Shown: positions 23,901 to 35,000 of the stretch, in pieces
Layout: every line of letters starts with the position of its first letter
How positions within the stretch are numbered: position 1 is the first letter of the stretch
Source: Nymphaea colorata
Lineage: Eukaryota > Streptophyta > Magnoliopsida > Nymphaeales > Nymphaeaceae
Assembly (NCBI RefSeq): GCF_008831285.2
Contig: NC_045142.1
Location: forward strand, 14,883,354-14,947,353
Reading direction: 5' to 3'
DNA: 64,000 nucleotides
Position numbers and translations under genes: made by a program
Notes under the pieces: generated by a model
Database searches by the model: none
The model's input: the letters and a program-made list of their open reading frames with translations, nothing else
Told to the model about the DNA's origin: nothing

Positions 23901-25554
23901 TCAAATCTTGCATGACCCTTGTGGCTCTGTTCTAGAGGGATGAACTTTTCATCATATCCTCATTCTAGATGTTTATTTTTACTGCCACTATTTGTAACAC
24001 TCATTTTTATTTCATGTCGGGTTGGAGCGGGTCCAGACCCGAACCCGCAACTTACCCGTGTGAGAGCCCGACGAGGGCTGTTCTCCCTCGTCTTCCTCTC
24101 GCTCTCCCCCTTCGTTGCCTCTCGTGTTGCTAGGGAGCTCCACGCAAAGAAGAAGTAGGCAGTCGAGGGTTACAGCGGCGACGCACGGGCGGCGGCGGCA
24201 CTGCTCTGGTAAGCCCCCTCGACCTCTCTCTGCCTCTTCTTCTCCTCTCTTCCTTCTTCTCCTCCTCCCTCTCCCATTGTTTCTACCGTCTCCCCTCTTT
24301 GCCGCACGGCCTCCTCCTGCGCAACCCTCTCCTTCTCATTTTGTCGAATCTGTCCCACTCCCTCACCCATGCTCTCTGCTCAAGCACACTCAACCCACGG
24401 TCACCCCTCTCTGTCAGCACCCTCATTCTCTCGCACCTGCTCTCTCTCTTTCTCTCGCCACTGTCTTTCCCCTTTGACCGAACCCTCTCTCTCTCTCACA
24501 TTTTCAGCCTCCCTTGTATCTATCGTAGGCTTTTCTAATGGAAGACCCTTCTCTTGCATTATTTCTCGCTGATTTTCACTCGTGTGCATGGCTGTTGGAT
24601 TGGATTGCAGTTTGGGGACACGTTCCTCCCCTCATAACAGCGACTAGACGGCGTGGTGGTGGCAGCATTGCATAATTTCTGTCGTTTGAGGATCGTTTGA
24701 ATGCTTGAGGTGGCTGTCATGAATGCTACGACAGTTTGGACTCTAAGATTGGGGTGAGAAAGGCCTAATCGAGCCTATATTGTTGTATATTTGTTGTTGG
24801 AGCATGTATAATTATTAACAGAGCATGCTAGATTTAAGATTTGACGAATTAGGATGTTTGTTAATGACATTACTATTTTGGGGAAGGTCTATGACTCATG
24901 TGGAGGGATGATGATCCATGTCTACTATGATTTTATAAGCATGATGAGTTGATTTTTGAAGCAATTAGGAAACATGGTAGAGATTGTATTATTGTGGAGA
25001 ACGTTAGAATCGTTTTAGTGAGCTTGAGAAATATGCTTCTATTGATGTATATATACATTGTATGTTGAGAATCTTATGGTGGGGAAGACACCTCAACTAA
25101 GGAAAACAAGTGAGAATCGTACATGTGATAAGTCAAATACAAGTTTTGAGTTCTAATCACTGGTGGCAACATCGATGGTTGGAATGAGACCTTCTGGAGA
25201 GCTTTGCGGGTCGACACCCTCTTGAGGCGATGACATGCCTCAATGATTGTATTTGCAGATTTGTATAAATTGAAAAGTGAAGCGAGTAGAGAACTTACCA
25301 TTTGATTATGTTTTCAGGTACACCGGGCACGTCAAGTAGGTCTTGAGCAACGTGGGTTGTAGTTCGAGGTTAGTGGATGCGGGATAGGTATGGCGGCATT
25401 CCAGGCAATTCCCTGCCTGGGGACAACTTTTGGATGTGTGTTCAGAATCATTGGATCCTGTGTTTGTGATGTGACTGAATGATTGTAATATGATTGAATG
25501 TTTGTGATGTACTGGAATGAAAATGTTTATAATGAAAATTGAATATTATGCGAT

Positions 25555-26500
25555 AAGTTTTGTTTGAAAAAAATTACTACGCAATTACATGTGCATGCTA
25601 GAATTGGTAACTGCTTAGGACAAATGAGGTGGGGTACCGAGTCGAGTATCTCCTCGACCCCAATCGTGCATTAGAAAGCATCATATAATGATAATTGCCT
25701 AGGATAGCTACGAGCCAATCACGGATCGATACTACTCTTCGTGGTTTGGCTAAGTTTTGAAAGATGTGACTAATGTGTGTGATTGTGAATGTTGTGATTT
25801 GTTGCATATGCATTGTCATAGGCAATGATGCAATTGAATGAATTGAAGGGTAGTTGCACCTGTATTATTATGATGCCTACCTAAGAATGTTAATGATATA
25901 TGTAGCCCTCGTGCGGAGGCAATTGGAGGTGTGAGTGCACTTGTGTAGTGAACCAACCTCATGAGCTAGCCAGTCACTTTGTGAATGATTTGTCATGTGA
26001 CAAGTTTTGTTTTGAAAAGCTATTAGAAGCTCATTTTGAAAATTGTTACGTATTTGCATGTGCATACTATAATTGATGACTGCTTAGAACAGATGAGGTG
26101 GGGTATCGAGTCGAGTGTCTCCTCGATCCCAATTATGCATTAGAGAGCATCATAGAATGATAATTGCATAGGACAGCTACGAGCCATCACAGATCGAGAC
26201 TACTCTCCGGGATTTGGCTAAGTTTTGAAAGATGTGATTGATGTGTTTGATAAGATGTGAATTTTTGTGAATGTGGTGATTTTGTTGCATATGTATTGCG
26301 ATGGACAATGATGCAATTGAATGAGATTGGAGGGTAGATGTACACATATTGTTATGACGGTTAGCTAAGACTGTTAATGTTATGTGTAGCCCTAGTGTGG
26401 AGGCAATTGGAGGTGTAGGTGTACTTGTGAAGTGGACCAACCTCATGAGCTAGCCAGTCATTATGTGAATGTGCAATTAGAATGATAAAAAAAATGAAAG
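25555..26500. repeat. 469-bp tandem duplication inside solo LTR
   Basis: Equivalent points such as 'ctgcttag' (25611 and 26080) are 469 bp apart. Both copies share 'atgaggtgggg', 'tcgagtcgagt', 'gctacgagcca', 'tttggctaagttttgaaaga' and 'caacctcatgagctagccag'. The unit is non-coding. Confidence 0.92.
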
Positions 26501-26869
26501 CATAAGAGATGAGAGGCCAGTGGGTTGTGGCAATGTGTTTGGGAGACATCCCGCTTTTGCCCCGGGTCTCGCGTGTTCGGAGCGCAGGCGATGCAAGACC
26601 CCATGGTACTGTTGTGTGATGTGCTTGGAGCGTTGGGCTCCTGCCTTCCCAACCTGGGTGTCCTAGGGAAGGCTGAGTATCTCTCATTGGAATTCACACA
26701 TCCATGGATGAGTGCTCTACCGCTGTAGCGGGAATGGATCCATGCTGTTATGGGCCACCCACGGTGTGCACGTGTTTGCACCCACAGGAACTGTTAATTC
26801 ACTAAAGTTAATGTAAATGAAAGAATGAGAAAGAAGTGTTATGAATGATGCGATATGCCTGAATTGCAT

Positions 26870-27310
26870 ATGACTATTGAATGTGATATTGTGGCCTTTG
26901 TGTGACATTTGCATGTTGTGGTATATGTGAGGGGCTTCTTGACAAGTTATGTGACTGTGTGCCATATTACAACATGATAGTAAATTGTTTTGTAGTTAAA
27001 GTAAATGAGAAGAATGTGATTGTGAATATAAATGAAGTGTATGTGAATGTAATGCATGAAGTAAATGTGATTATGAATTATGTTGAGTTTGGCCATTAAG
27101 TGGCCTTTATATATTGTGGTGTGAATGAAGTGAATGAGAATGATAGGTTGATGCATGAGTTGCATGTGATTTGTGAATGTGCTATTGTGGCCTTTGTGTG
27201 GCTTTTACATGTCGTGATATATGTGAGAAGCTTTCATGCCAAGTCACAGAAAAGTATGTCCCATCACGACATGATAGTGATTGTTTTCGAAATTGTCATA
27301 TCCCACATTT
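26870..27310. repeat. ~297-bp diverged duplication inside solo LTR
   Basis: 'ggcctttgtgtg' occurs at 26892 and 27189, each followed by similar sequence ('atatgtgag', 'acatgatagt'). The two copies have diverged. Confidence 0.75.
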
Positions 27311-28051
27311 GAGCCCTCACTGTAGAGGGTTAGGGATTTTTCTAGTTTGTTGCCATAATGCGAAGACTAAGCCTTTAGTTATTTCATTTTTCAGGTTTTG
27401 GCAGACTCGGGGCAGCAGGTTGATCAGATGACTTCATTCACATTCTACTGGGGAGGTTTTGTGTCTTTTGTAGTGCCTGCGTGTCATGGTTTGGTCTCTT
27501 TGATGTCTTATTTTGTTAGACATCAAAGTTGTGGTTTGAGGCATTTTTATCATACACATAGATGTGATTTTGTATGAATTGAAATTGTTATATAAATGAA
27601 AGTTTGCCCCACTGTTTCGAATGACATAGCTTCATCCTTTTTGAATTGTTGGGTAGTCGCACCTCAATGCTTTATGTTTAGAAAAAAAAAATTGTTTGAG
27701 AGTCAAAAGGTTGGGGTGTGACACTATTACTACTCGTCTTGTTTGCAACTCCTTTATGTTTGATCTATTCTATCTCTCTTGAAATAGTTGCCTTAGCAAT
27801 GATATTGGTTGGAGCATTCCAACTCTTGTTCTTCTTGATGTTTTCTTTAAATTTTGCTAGAATAATAGCATTAGAAGCCCCATTTCATTTCCTAAAAGAT
27901 TTGATTGAAGCATTAGAGATAAGGTTCCTAAATGGCTGGGTCAAATTATTGATGTTTAGTCCCTATGCATGGGACTAACAAAATAGGCCCCTCATTTTAT
28001 TGCAAGTGGTCATCCATCTTTGAAGAAATCTTTGTCCTTCTCACTCGATCT

Positions 28052-28294
28052 CTATCTGAAATAACATAAAGTTGTAATTGAAGGTGCAGTTTTGATGTTC
28101 TGGATAAATCTCTCAATATAAAGATTGATCAACTTATCAAAAATTTTCAATTTCATAGGGTTAACATGTTCCCTCGACCATTGAGATGTGATTCTTTTCA
28201 AACTCTTGGGGAAGGATGAGAATAGAGCTTTGTGATCATGGCAGAATTTGTAACTCTGCAAAGAGCATGGCAAAGTGTGCTTTTGGATCTCCAA
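28052..28294 (-). pseudogene. Gypsy gag N-terminal remnant
   Basis: The minus-strand frame contains a SQWSREHVNPMKLKIFDKL segment and an IERFIQNIKTAPSITTL stretch, resembling plant Gypsy gag (W...I.TWDDL...F...Y....A...TTL). It is the 5' part of the gag interrupted by the solo LTR. Confidence 0.6.
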
Positions 28295-30067
28295 TGGCCA
28301 TCAAATTTGATAAACTTCTTGGGCAAATTTTGATATGTTTCTAATTTTTAAATCTTTCATAGAAGTCTTTGCAATTTAAATTTCATTTTTTTTGCCTCTA
28401 AGCTTAACTGCATTCATTTTTATCTCAACTTCCAACATTTTAGCCTTCTAGGATTCTCCCTTCTTCTTTTTATTGTTGGGAGCATTTTGTTCCTCCTCAC
28501 CACTAAATTCTCTAGTAGTAACTTCAAAGGCATTTGAGCTGCTCTGAGCTTCCTTTTTAGTTGATTATTATCATATATTTCTAGAATAGTTTGTATTATC
28601 CATCTTTTAGATTATGGGAGGTGTGCATGAGTTGTTTTGCTTCCATCTCAATTATCTTATTTTGTTGGTTTCTATTCTCCACTAGAAAGGGATGTTCATG
28701 TTGCTAGAATAAAAATTGCAGAATATCATAATTTGGAGAAAATGAAAAATTTGATTACATATTGCAATGAAAATGACATTGTTATGGATTAAACTTAACA
28801 AGACTTGGTTGATTACAATATTTGAACTAAACATAGCCATTTGGGTAAGAAGAATACATGAACAGACATTATTCCACCATTATTCCACCATGTGACATAT
28901 TCAAGACCCATGCTTGGACCAAGGACAAAGTACAAATGAGTAAATGGTTCTCAATATTGTTGGGCAAAGGTGTATGTTCTAGTTCACGCTTTGGTATTCA
29001 GCTCACACTTTACAATGATTAATTTTGATTCAATTTTTGTAGCCTTGCCTTTGACGTTGCAAGAACTATCAGATGCAGAGCTTTGGATGGTAGTCAACTG
29101 TGAAAAATGGACTTAACAGAAGACTTCTTCTGATTGGGTTGTAGGCTTATATGGACTTAATGATTGTTTGGTCAAAGAAGTCCCAAATGAGGCTGCATCG
29201 TCCACTTTCTCTATTTTTCCAAGGTAGTGTTCTACATTGGATAGCTGGCCATTGTGTTTTAAAAATGAAATGATTGTGGTCTCACATACTTGTAGAACTA
29301 TGATTATAGTGCAAAGACACATCCTTCTATCTAGTTTGTACCTCTTGTTGAAAACTTGTTCCCCCTAGTATAGAAATGCCTAGGCTGCCATTGCTACATA
29401 TAGGCATCGGACTTTGACATACCCACATTTTCTGAAGAGATGGCTGTTTGAAAGTCCATCATGTGCTCATCGTTGTTGAAGAAAATAAGACAAATGGTTC
29501 AAGTTACCAAGAAATTTTTGTATTTCTTTGTGACAATCCTAGAAAGTGAGACATAACTGGTATATTGGGAATATGTTTTGCCAAGCCCTTCCAACTAAAG
29601 GTATTGGTGTCTATCTTTCTTTACAAGTGACCAACTCCAATTTCCCATGAGCTTGCAAATCACCTCTAGGATCTTGCCTGATTCTTCATTAACTAGAAAT
29701 TGGTTTTCTTGGGTCACTTTCTAGCGTGGGTAAACTCATAATTTTGAAAACTTCATCTAGGGTGATTGTTATTTCATCCCATGAAAACTAAAATGTGTTG
29801 GTTCTTGCATTCCATCTCTCAGCAATTGCATGAATTAAACCATTGTTGATAGATTGCATTGCGAGATTGATTGCTTCTTCGAGACTGCAATTTTCTAAGT
29901 GGTTTGGAAACATACACCGAAAGATAGAATACCATGAGAAATACCACTAGGATAAATAGACTACTTGGGATGACACGAGGTCCACATAGATCATGACATA
30001 ATCCAAATAGGATATGGTCATTACAAGAATTCCATCTAGACGAAAGAAAGTTTAACTTACCGACCTT

Positions 30068-31208
30068 ATTATCCATAAACTCAATAATCAAATTTAACTT
30101 ACAAAGATTTTCAATCGGTTGTGTTAATTGAATTATAAAGGAATTTTCATCCAAAATTTTGAGTGAAAATGGGTTTGACTTGATCAAAACCCTAATTCAA
30201 AATTTAGATTGTCCACTTGCATATGGGACTCGTATAGCTTACAAGTTCAAATACATAATCGATCCATTTAAAACCCCACATTAGGGCTTTATCAGTTGTA
30301 TTTGATGGAGAAGGACAATTTTGTCCTAACATTGAATTGACTAGACGGTTTGACTATGATCAACGTCTCATTTATGCTTTGTTTTCATCTTATTTTGACG
30401 AGTCTAATAGCATTTGATAATTAGAAAACATTTTAATTATATTTTAATTGTCTGATTTGAAATGAGCTGTGACTAAGCTTAGTCAAAGCACTGGGTTCAG
30501 TCAAGGGTCATTTCTATCCCATGACTGGATTGGTCGACAGGTTTGACCTGTCTTGACTAAACTTAGGTTTAACTAAGCCCACTAGATGGCGCGCCACATC
30601 TAGGGGACTCTAGGTTCAAACGCTCTTGTAATTAAGTGAGTCTGAGACAAGTTAATTATGACATACATAAAGCGGCCAATGCATGTTGGCCTCTTTATAA
30701 CTTGTCTCCTCATCTAATGACAGAGATCTTCTCTAATAAAAGAGATTCTTTTGGTTATTTTAATGATGTTTTTTTTCCCTTTTAGACTCTGCTTTTTCCT
30801 TTGTAGAATTTTTTATTATTTTAATCTTTTAGGTCAAACAAAATATTTTAATCAATTTTAATGAAAGAGGGGGGCACATCCCACCATGGGCCCCACCTAA
30901 TGTTCTGGATTTTCACCTCAATCCAGTTTGATTTAAAGTTAGATTTGGATTTCAAATGACAATTATAGTTGGATTTGAGTTAAAAACCTTAATTTGGATC
31001 CAGCATTGCATGCTGGACTTGGATTTAGACTCTTAATCTTGCATTGGAATTTGTGCAATGAGTAAAATTCATGATTTGAGCCTAAATTGAGTTTGGGGTT
31101 TGAAATTTAGTTTGAAATTGAAATCTTTCACAATTATTTGTGAAATCATTTGCAATTTTTTTTGGAATTGCCTTTAGCAACTAAATAGAAAAATTAAGGA
31201 TGTTAACA
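30068..31208 (-). repeat. 5' LTR of old Gypsy element (right copy)
   Basis: Partner of the repeat at 16605-17741. In minus orientation it starts TGTTAACATCC at 31208. The outer flank is cctaa; near the left copy only a cctag is seen, so a target duplication is not established. Confidence 0.75.
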
Positions 31209-31367
31209 CCTAAAGACAAACCTTAGCATTTGGATTGATTATCTTCGTTGAACAACAAAACTCAAATGAATGCTTTTAAAAAATCCACCACTTCTAGTGG
31301 ATGGAGCATGCACAACAAAAAAACAACTACTCAACAGAATGAACATGAAGTTCAGAATGGTTAAAGG

Positions 31368-31797
31368 CTAAATAGTAGAGCTGCACAACAGGCAAGTTGA
31401 AGTCAAGTTGGGCCAGTTCAAGCTGGACTCCACTAAAACTCGACCTCGAACTCGAGTTAAACCAAGTCAAACTCACATAATAATCTCAAGCTCGACTCAA
31501 CGATACAATGTCGAGCTTGAACTCAAATTCATTTAACTCGTTTTTGTTAAGCATATTTCATTTTTTTTTAACTTGATTAACTCGTTTAACTATTTTTTCG
31601 TTTATCATTTAACACTCATTATGTAGTCGAGCTGAGCCGAGTTTAACCGATTCAAATTCTCATAACTTTAACCGATTCAAATTCTTACTTGAACTCGACT
31701 CGCTTATAAGCAAGTTAAGTTTGAATCAAGTTTTGATGAGTGAGTTAAAGTCAAATTCGAGCTGGCTCCACTCATTATGCACAGCCCTACTAAATAG
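31368..31797. mobile_element. hAT-type MITE with 8-bp target duplication
   Basis: The 414-bp body at 31376-31789 starts TAGAGCTGCACAA and its complement starts TAGGGCTGTGCAT, near-identical termini of the common plant hAT MITE type. Perfect 8-bp repeats CTAAATAG flank it at 31368-31375 and 31790-31797, as hAT transposition produces. It is rich in CTCGA/TCGAG motifs and has no coding capacity. It sits about 290 bp upstream of the GTF2H2 ATG. Confidence 0.9.
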
Positions 31798-32077
31798 ACA
31801 ATGAACAAAAAGGGTCATGGTGGACGGATATATGACCACATGTCCTCTTCATTTATGTCCAGGAGGACTGGTTTCAAACGGCTGCACGGACGACTGTTGT
31901 CAATGGATCCGTTTAAACCTTCGTTTACGATTATGTCGGCCCACCGACGCATAAAAGTGCCTCGGGGTTGATCCCCTGCAGTCTTCAGTCTATTGCTTGA
32001 AACAGCAGGGCAGGCCCCATCCTCTGAAGCCCGCCAAAAGCATCCTCATTGCATCTTCTCTGCCGCCGCGTCTTGCG
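31798..32077 (+). promoter_or_regulatory. GTF2H2 promoter-proximal region and 5'UTR
   Basis: It contains a TATA-like ataaaag at 31951-31957 and, just upstream, ggccca, whose complement TGGGCC matches the plant site II element seen in housekeeping genes. No in-frame ATG lies upstream of 32078. Start site and factor binding are inferred. Confidence 0.4.
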
Positions 32078-35000
32078 ATGGGAGAAAGGAAGCAGGAGGG
32101 CAGGAGAGGAGAAGACGAAGATGAGGATGAAGAGGACGAGGGAGGACGTAGGGGAAGAAGAGTGGAGGCGTGGGAGAGGTCATACGCGGACGAGAGGTCC
32201 TGGGAGGATCTCCAGGAAGACGAATCGGGGCTGTTGCGGGCTGTTGACAGCAAGAAGCAGCAGCACGACCAGTACCGGCGGCGTCTCCAATGCATCTCGT
32301 CCCGGATCCAGCGCGGGCTCATCCGGTACCTTTTCGTCGTCGTCGACCTATCCGGAGTATGAGACCTTCCATTTTTGAAATTTGTATATGTGTAAAATTC
32401 TTTTCAAATTTCAGCCTTTTCTTGATGCAAAAAGCGAACACATTGTAGATCACTGGTATTAAGATTGCCTTTCAAGCTCTATGCATTGAATTCTTCTGGA
32501 AGGAAAAAATGGTTCTAGCCTGAGTTCAGTTGCGCTTGCATGAGTTATACTGGTTGTTCAGACTGGTTAGGTCATGGTAGATCATACATTTCAAAATGGG
32601 AAAATCCAAAAGAAAGGTCCTCTAATTCTGTGCAATTGACCTAGCTGTGGATGGGCTGATAACAAATAACCATAAATCTCCTCTATATTGAAGAAGAGGT
32701 TGGTAGTCGACCGTGTACTTGTCCCAAAATTGTTTTGACTTGGGTGGAAAGCATATTATTTTGCCTCTTAAAGTTGGACCCAATTTGGCCTCATTCTAAA
32801 TGGGTAGCGCCAGATACCTATGTGTAATATGCTGTTATAGTTCAATACAGAATTAGCATAATATAACACGGTGAAGTGGCCATTCAGAGATGCCTGCAAG
32901 GTTTGCAAAAGTTCTTATACAACCTGTGCACATACCACCGGAAAGAATTAGGACACTTTATGCAGCGGTTCTCGCATGATTAGAAACCACTATTTGGACT
33001 TCCTAATATCAGAGAGCCGTCTCAAGTACCATAATTCCTAATTCTTTTTGAAAAGAAACAGGTTAAGCCTTTAAGCTACAAAAGAAAAATAAGACATGTG
33101 AGAAACAATTGGCTGGCCCTTGTCATTTTGGCTCTTGCTTTAGTGGCCTTCATGTCTTAGTGCCAATTTGGGGGTTCTTGTTTTAGGAGATTCGCTTGAA
33201 AATGATAGCCAAGGATGGTTTTTGTGTTCCTATGGATTCTTATGCCTGCCTGGGCCCTTTTAAGTTCCTATCTGGTTCTCAGTTGGCCAACACAGTTAAT
33301 TCCTTTAGAATGATGGCTCCGCGGGCAGATCCATGGAAACTCTATTGTTGATATTTGACTCATCAAGACAATCAGCCTGAATTGATGAACGAAGTAGACT
33401 TTCAGGCACTTATTAGTTGGTAGTAGGTCTACACTCATGTTATTTATGGGACATAGAAGCAGACCTAGGATTATTCAATGGATCTTTGTTTCAGACGCTA
33501 TTCATCATGAGAACTACCCGAACATTTGTTCATGGAAGGGAAGTTTCAGTTCCATATCGTAACATTTCTATCGGCATACAGAAAACATATACTTTAATTT
33601 GATTTTCTTCCATGTATCCACATTCTTGCGTAGAAGTTGAAGTATCATCGTACCATGTCAGCCTATATCACTGTATTTGAGCTGTGGTTTTCGAAAAGTA
33701 TTTCTACTTTTTTTAAAAATTATTATATAATACTATTTTATTACTTTTTGAATAAAAATAATAGAAAATAGGCCAATATGGCTCAACAAATATATGTTGA
33801 AATGCCACACGTTAAGGATTCTGAAATGACAATGGAAACGTTGATTTTCACAAATACTTTTGTTTTTTTTTTCTTATGGTTGGTCTGGTCAAGCACTTCA
33901 TTTGTTTTTAAGGAAAAAATGACATGATTTTTCTTAATTAATATGAACTAAATGCATTTAGTGACTTTCAACTTACAATCCTATTTGAATATAGGGTGTT
34001 CTTTTATAATCAAAGGTACCCAAAATGGCATTTTGAATATTTTATGATTTGACTAGCATAGGGAGATTCATTATGTAGCACCAGCTGCTGGTTTAAAACT
34101 TATTAATGACATTTTCCCTACAGGCTTCACCTTAGCTATCCAATAGTCATTGTATATAAAGAAAGGTGTACTTGTCCTTTTGATGAACTAAGGGGGTGAC
34201 CAACTAAGCAGTGGCCTCAAGTCAGTTGGTGATAAAAGAGCGAAAATTCAAGTAACAGATAAGATGTTTTAGTTGATTGGGTGACGAGCTTGTTTATTTA
34301 CCTTTTGTGGCCAAAAGGATTTAAAATTCCAAATTACTAAAACCTTTTGTAGACTGGTTCTTTATTGCTCGGACACCTAAGGAAAGGTGGTCATCGTCTA
34401 AACTTGACCTGGCTTAACTAAGTCTTTTATCCGTTGAAAGCCCAATTCATGCTGTCAGTTTCTGGCTCACCAGGATCTTGTCGGGTTGGGCAGGGGTAAG
34501 TTATTTGATCACATAAAAGTGTGCTGGTTGTGCTGGCTCTCATTGAGAAAATTTTTGTTCCTGTATGATCACATCAAGTTTACTGCTGGGGCCAGGATCC
34601 TGAAGCTTATTAACTTTGTAAGCTGCTTAGGAAAAACACACAAGCTCATTTAAGGTAAGAATGATTCATCAATTGGCTTGCAAACGTGATATCTACTAAT
34701 GTGATCCAGGTGCAGTAAAATGTTGCCTTATATTTTGTTAAGAAATATCTGATTGAAGCAAAGGCGATGATCATAGGCCCATAAAAATGTCATATTAGAC
34801 AGTATCTTCTTGCTGCAAACCTCTTATCAAATAAAGAATAGTTTGTTTTGTTGTAGTGAAGAATCAATGCAGTCCTTTGGGTCATGCCTTTTTTTCACTG
34901 ATTTACTGCACTCAGTGTTCCTGCTCATATGTTTGAGAAGTATACTGACCGCTTATTCCAGAGATAATTTTTCTTGACCAGAGCAGAAGGACAAGACATA

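Larger units (their letters stand above)
23988..27728 (+). mobile_element. 3.7-kb solo LTR with 5-bp target duplication
   Basis: The body at 23993-27723 (3731 bp) starts TGTAACACTC and ends GGGTGTGACA, the termini typical of chromovirus (Tekay/Del-type) Gypsy LTRs. Perfect CTATT repeats flank it at 23988-23992 and 27724-27728. No gag/pol lies inside, so it is a solo LTR from recombination between the LTRs of a full element. It is inserted into the gag region of the older Gypsy element. It is GC- and CT-rich at 24.0-24.6 kb and has internal tandem duplications. Confidence 0.88.
17742..30067 (-). mobile_element. Internal region of a degenerate Gypsy (Ty3) retrotransposon
   Basis: Minus-strand remnants lie in the order gag (28294-28052), gag C-part (23900-23676), protease (23400-23000), RT (21961-21452), RNase H (about 20600-20420) and integrase (19998-19623), the pol order of Gypsy elements. 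Every part carries stops or shifts. The gag region is split by a 3.7-kb solo LTR at 23993-27723; without it the interior would be about 8.6 kb. Region 18170-19000 is repeated in diverged form at 51220-52050. No PBS was recognised. Confidence 0.8.

Noticed and set aside
24115-24589. Overlapping frames on both strands rich in Ser, Leu, Pro, Arg and Glu
   Set aside because: They come from the CT/GA-rich start of the solo LTR and match no protein.
31997-32077. Extended N-terminus for GTF2H2 from a TTG at 31997
   Set aside because: The first true ATG in frame is 32078, and homologues start near there.
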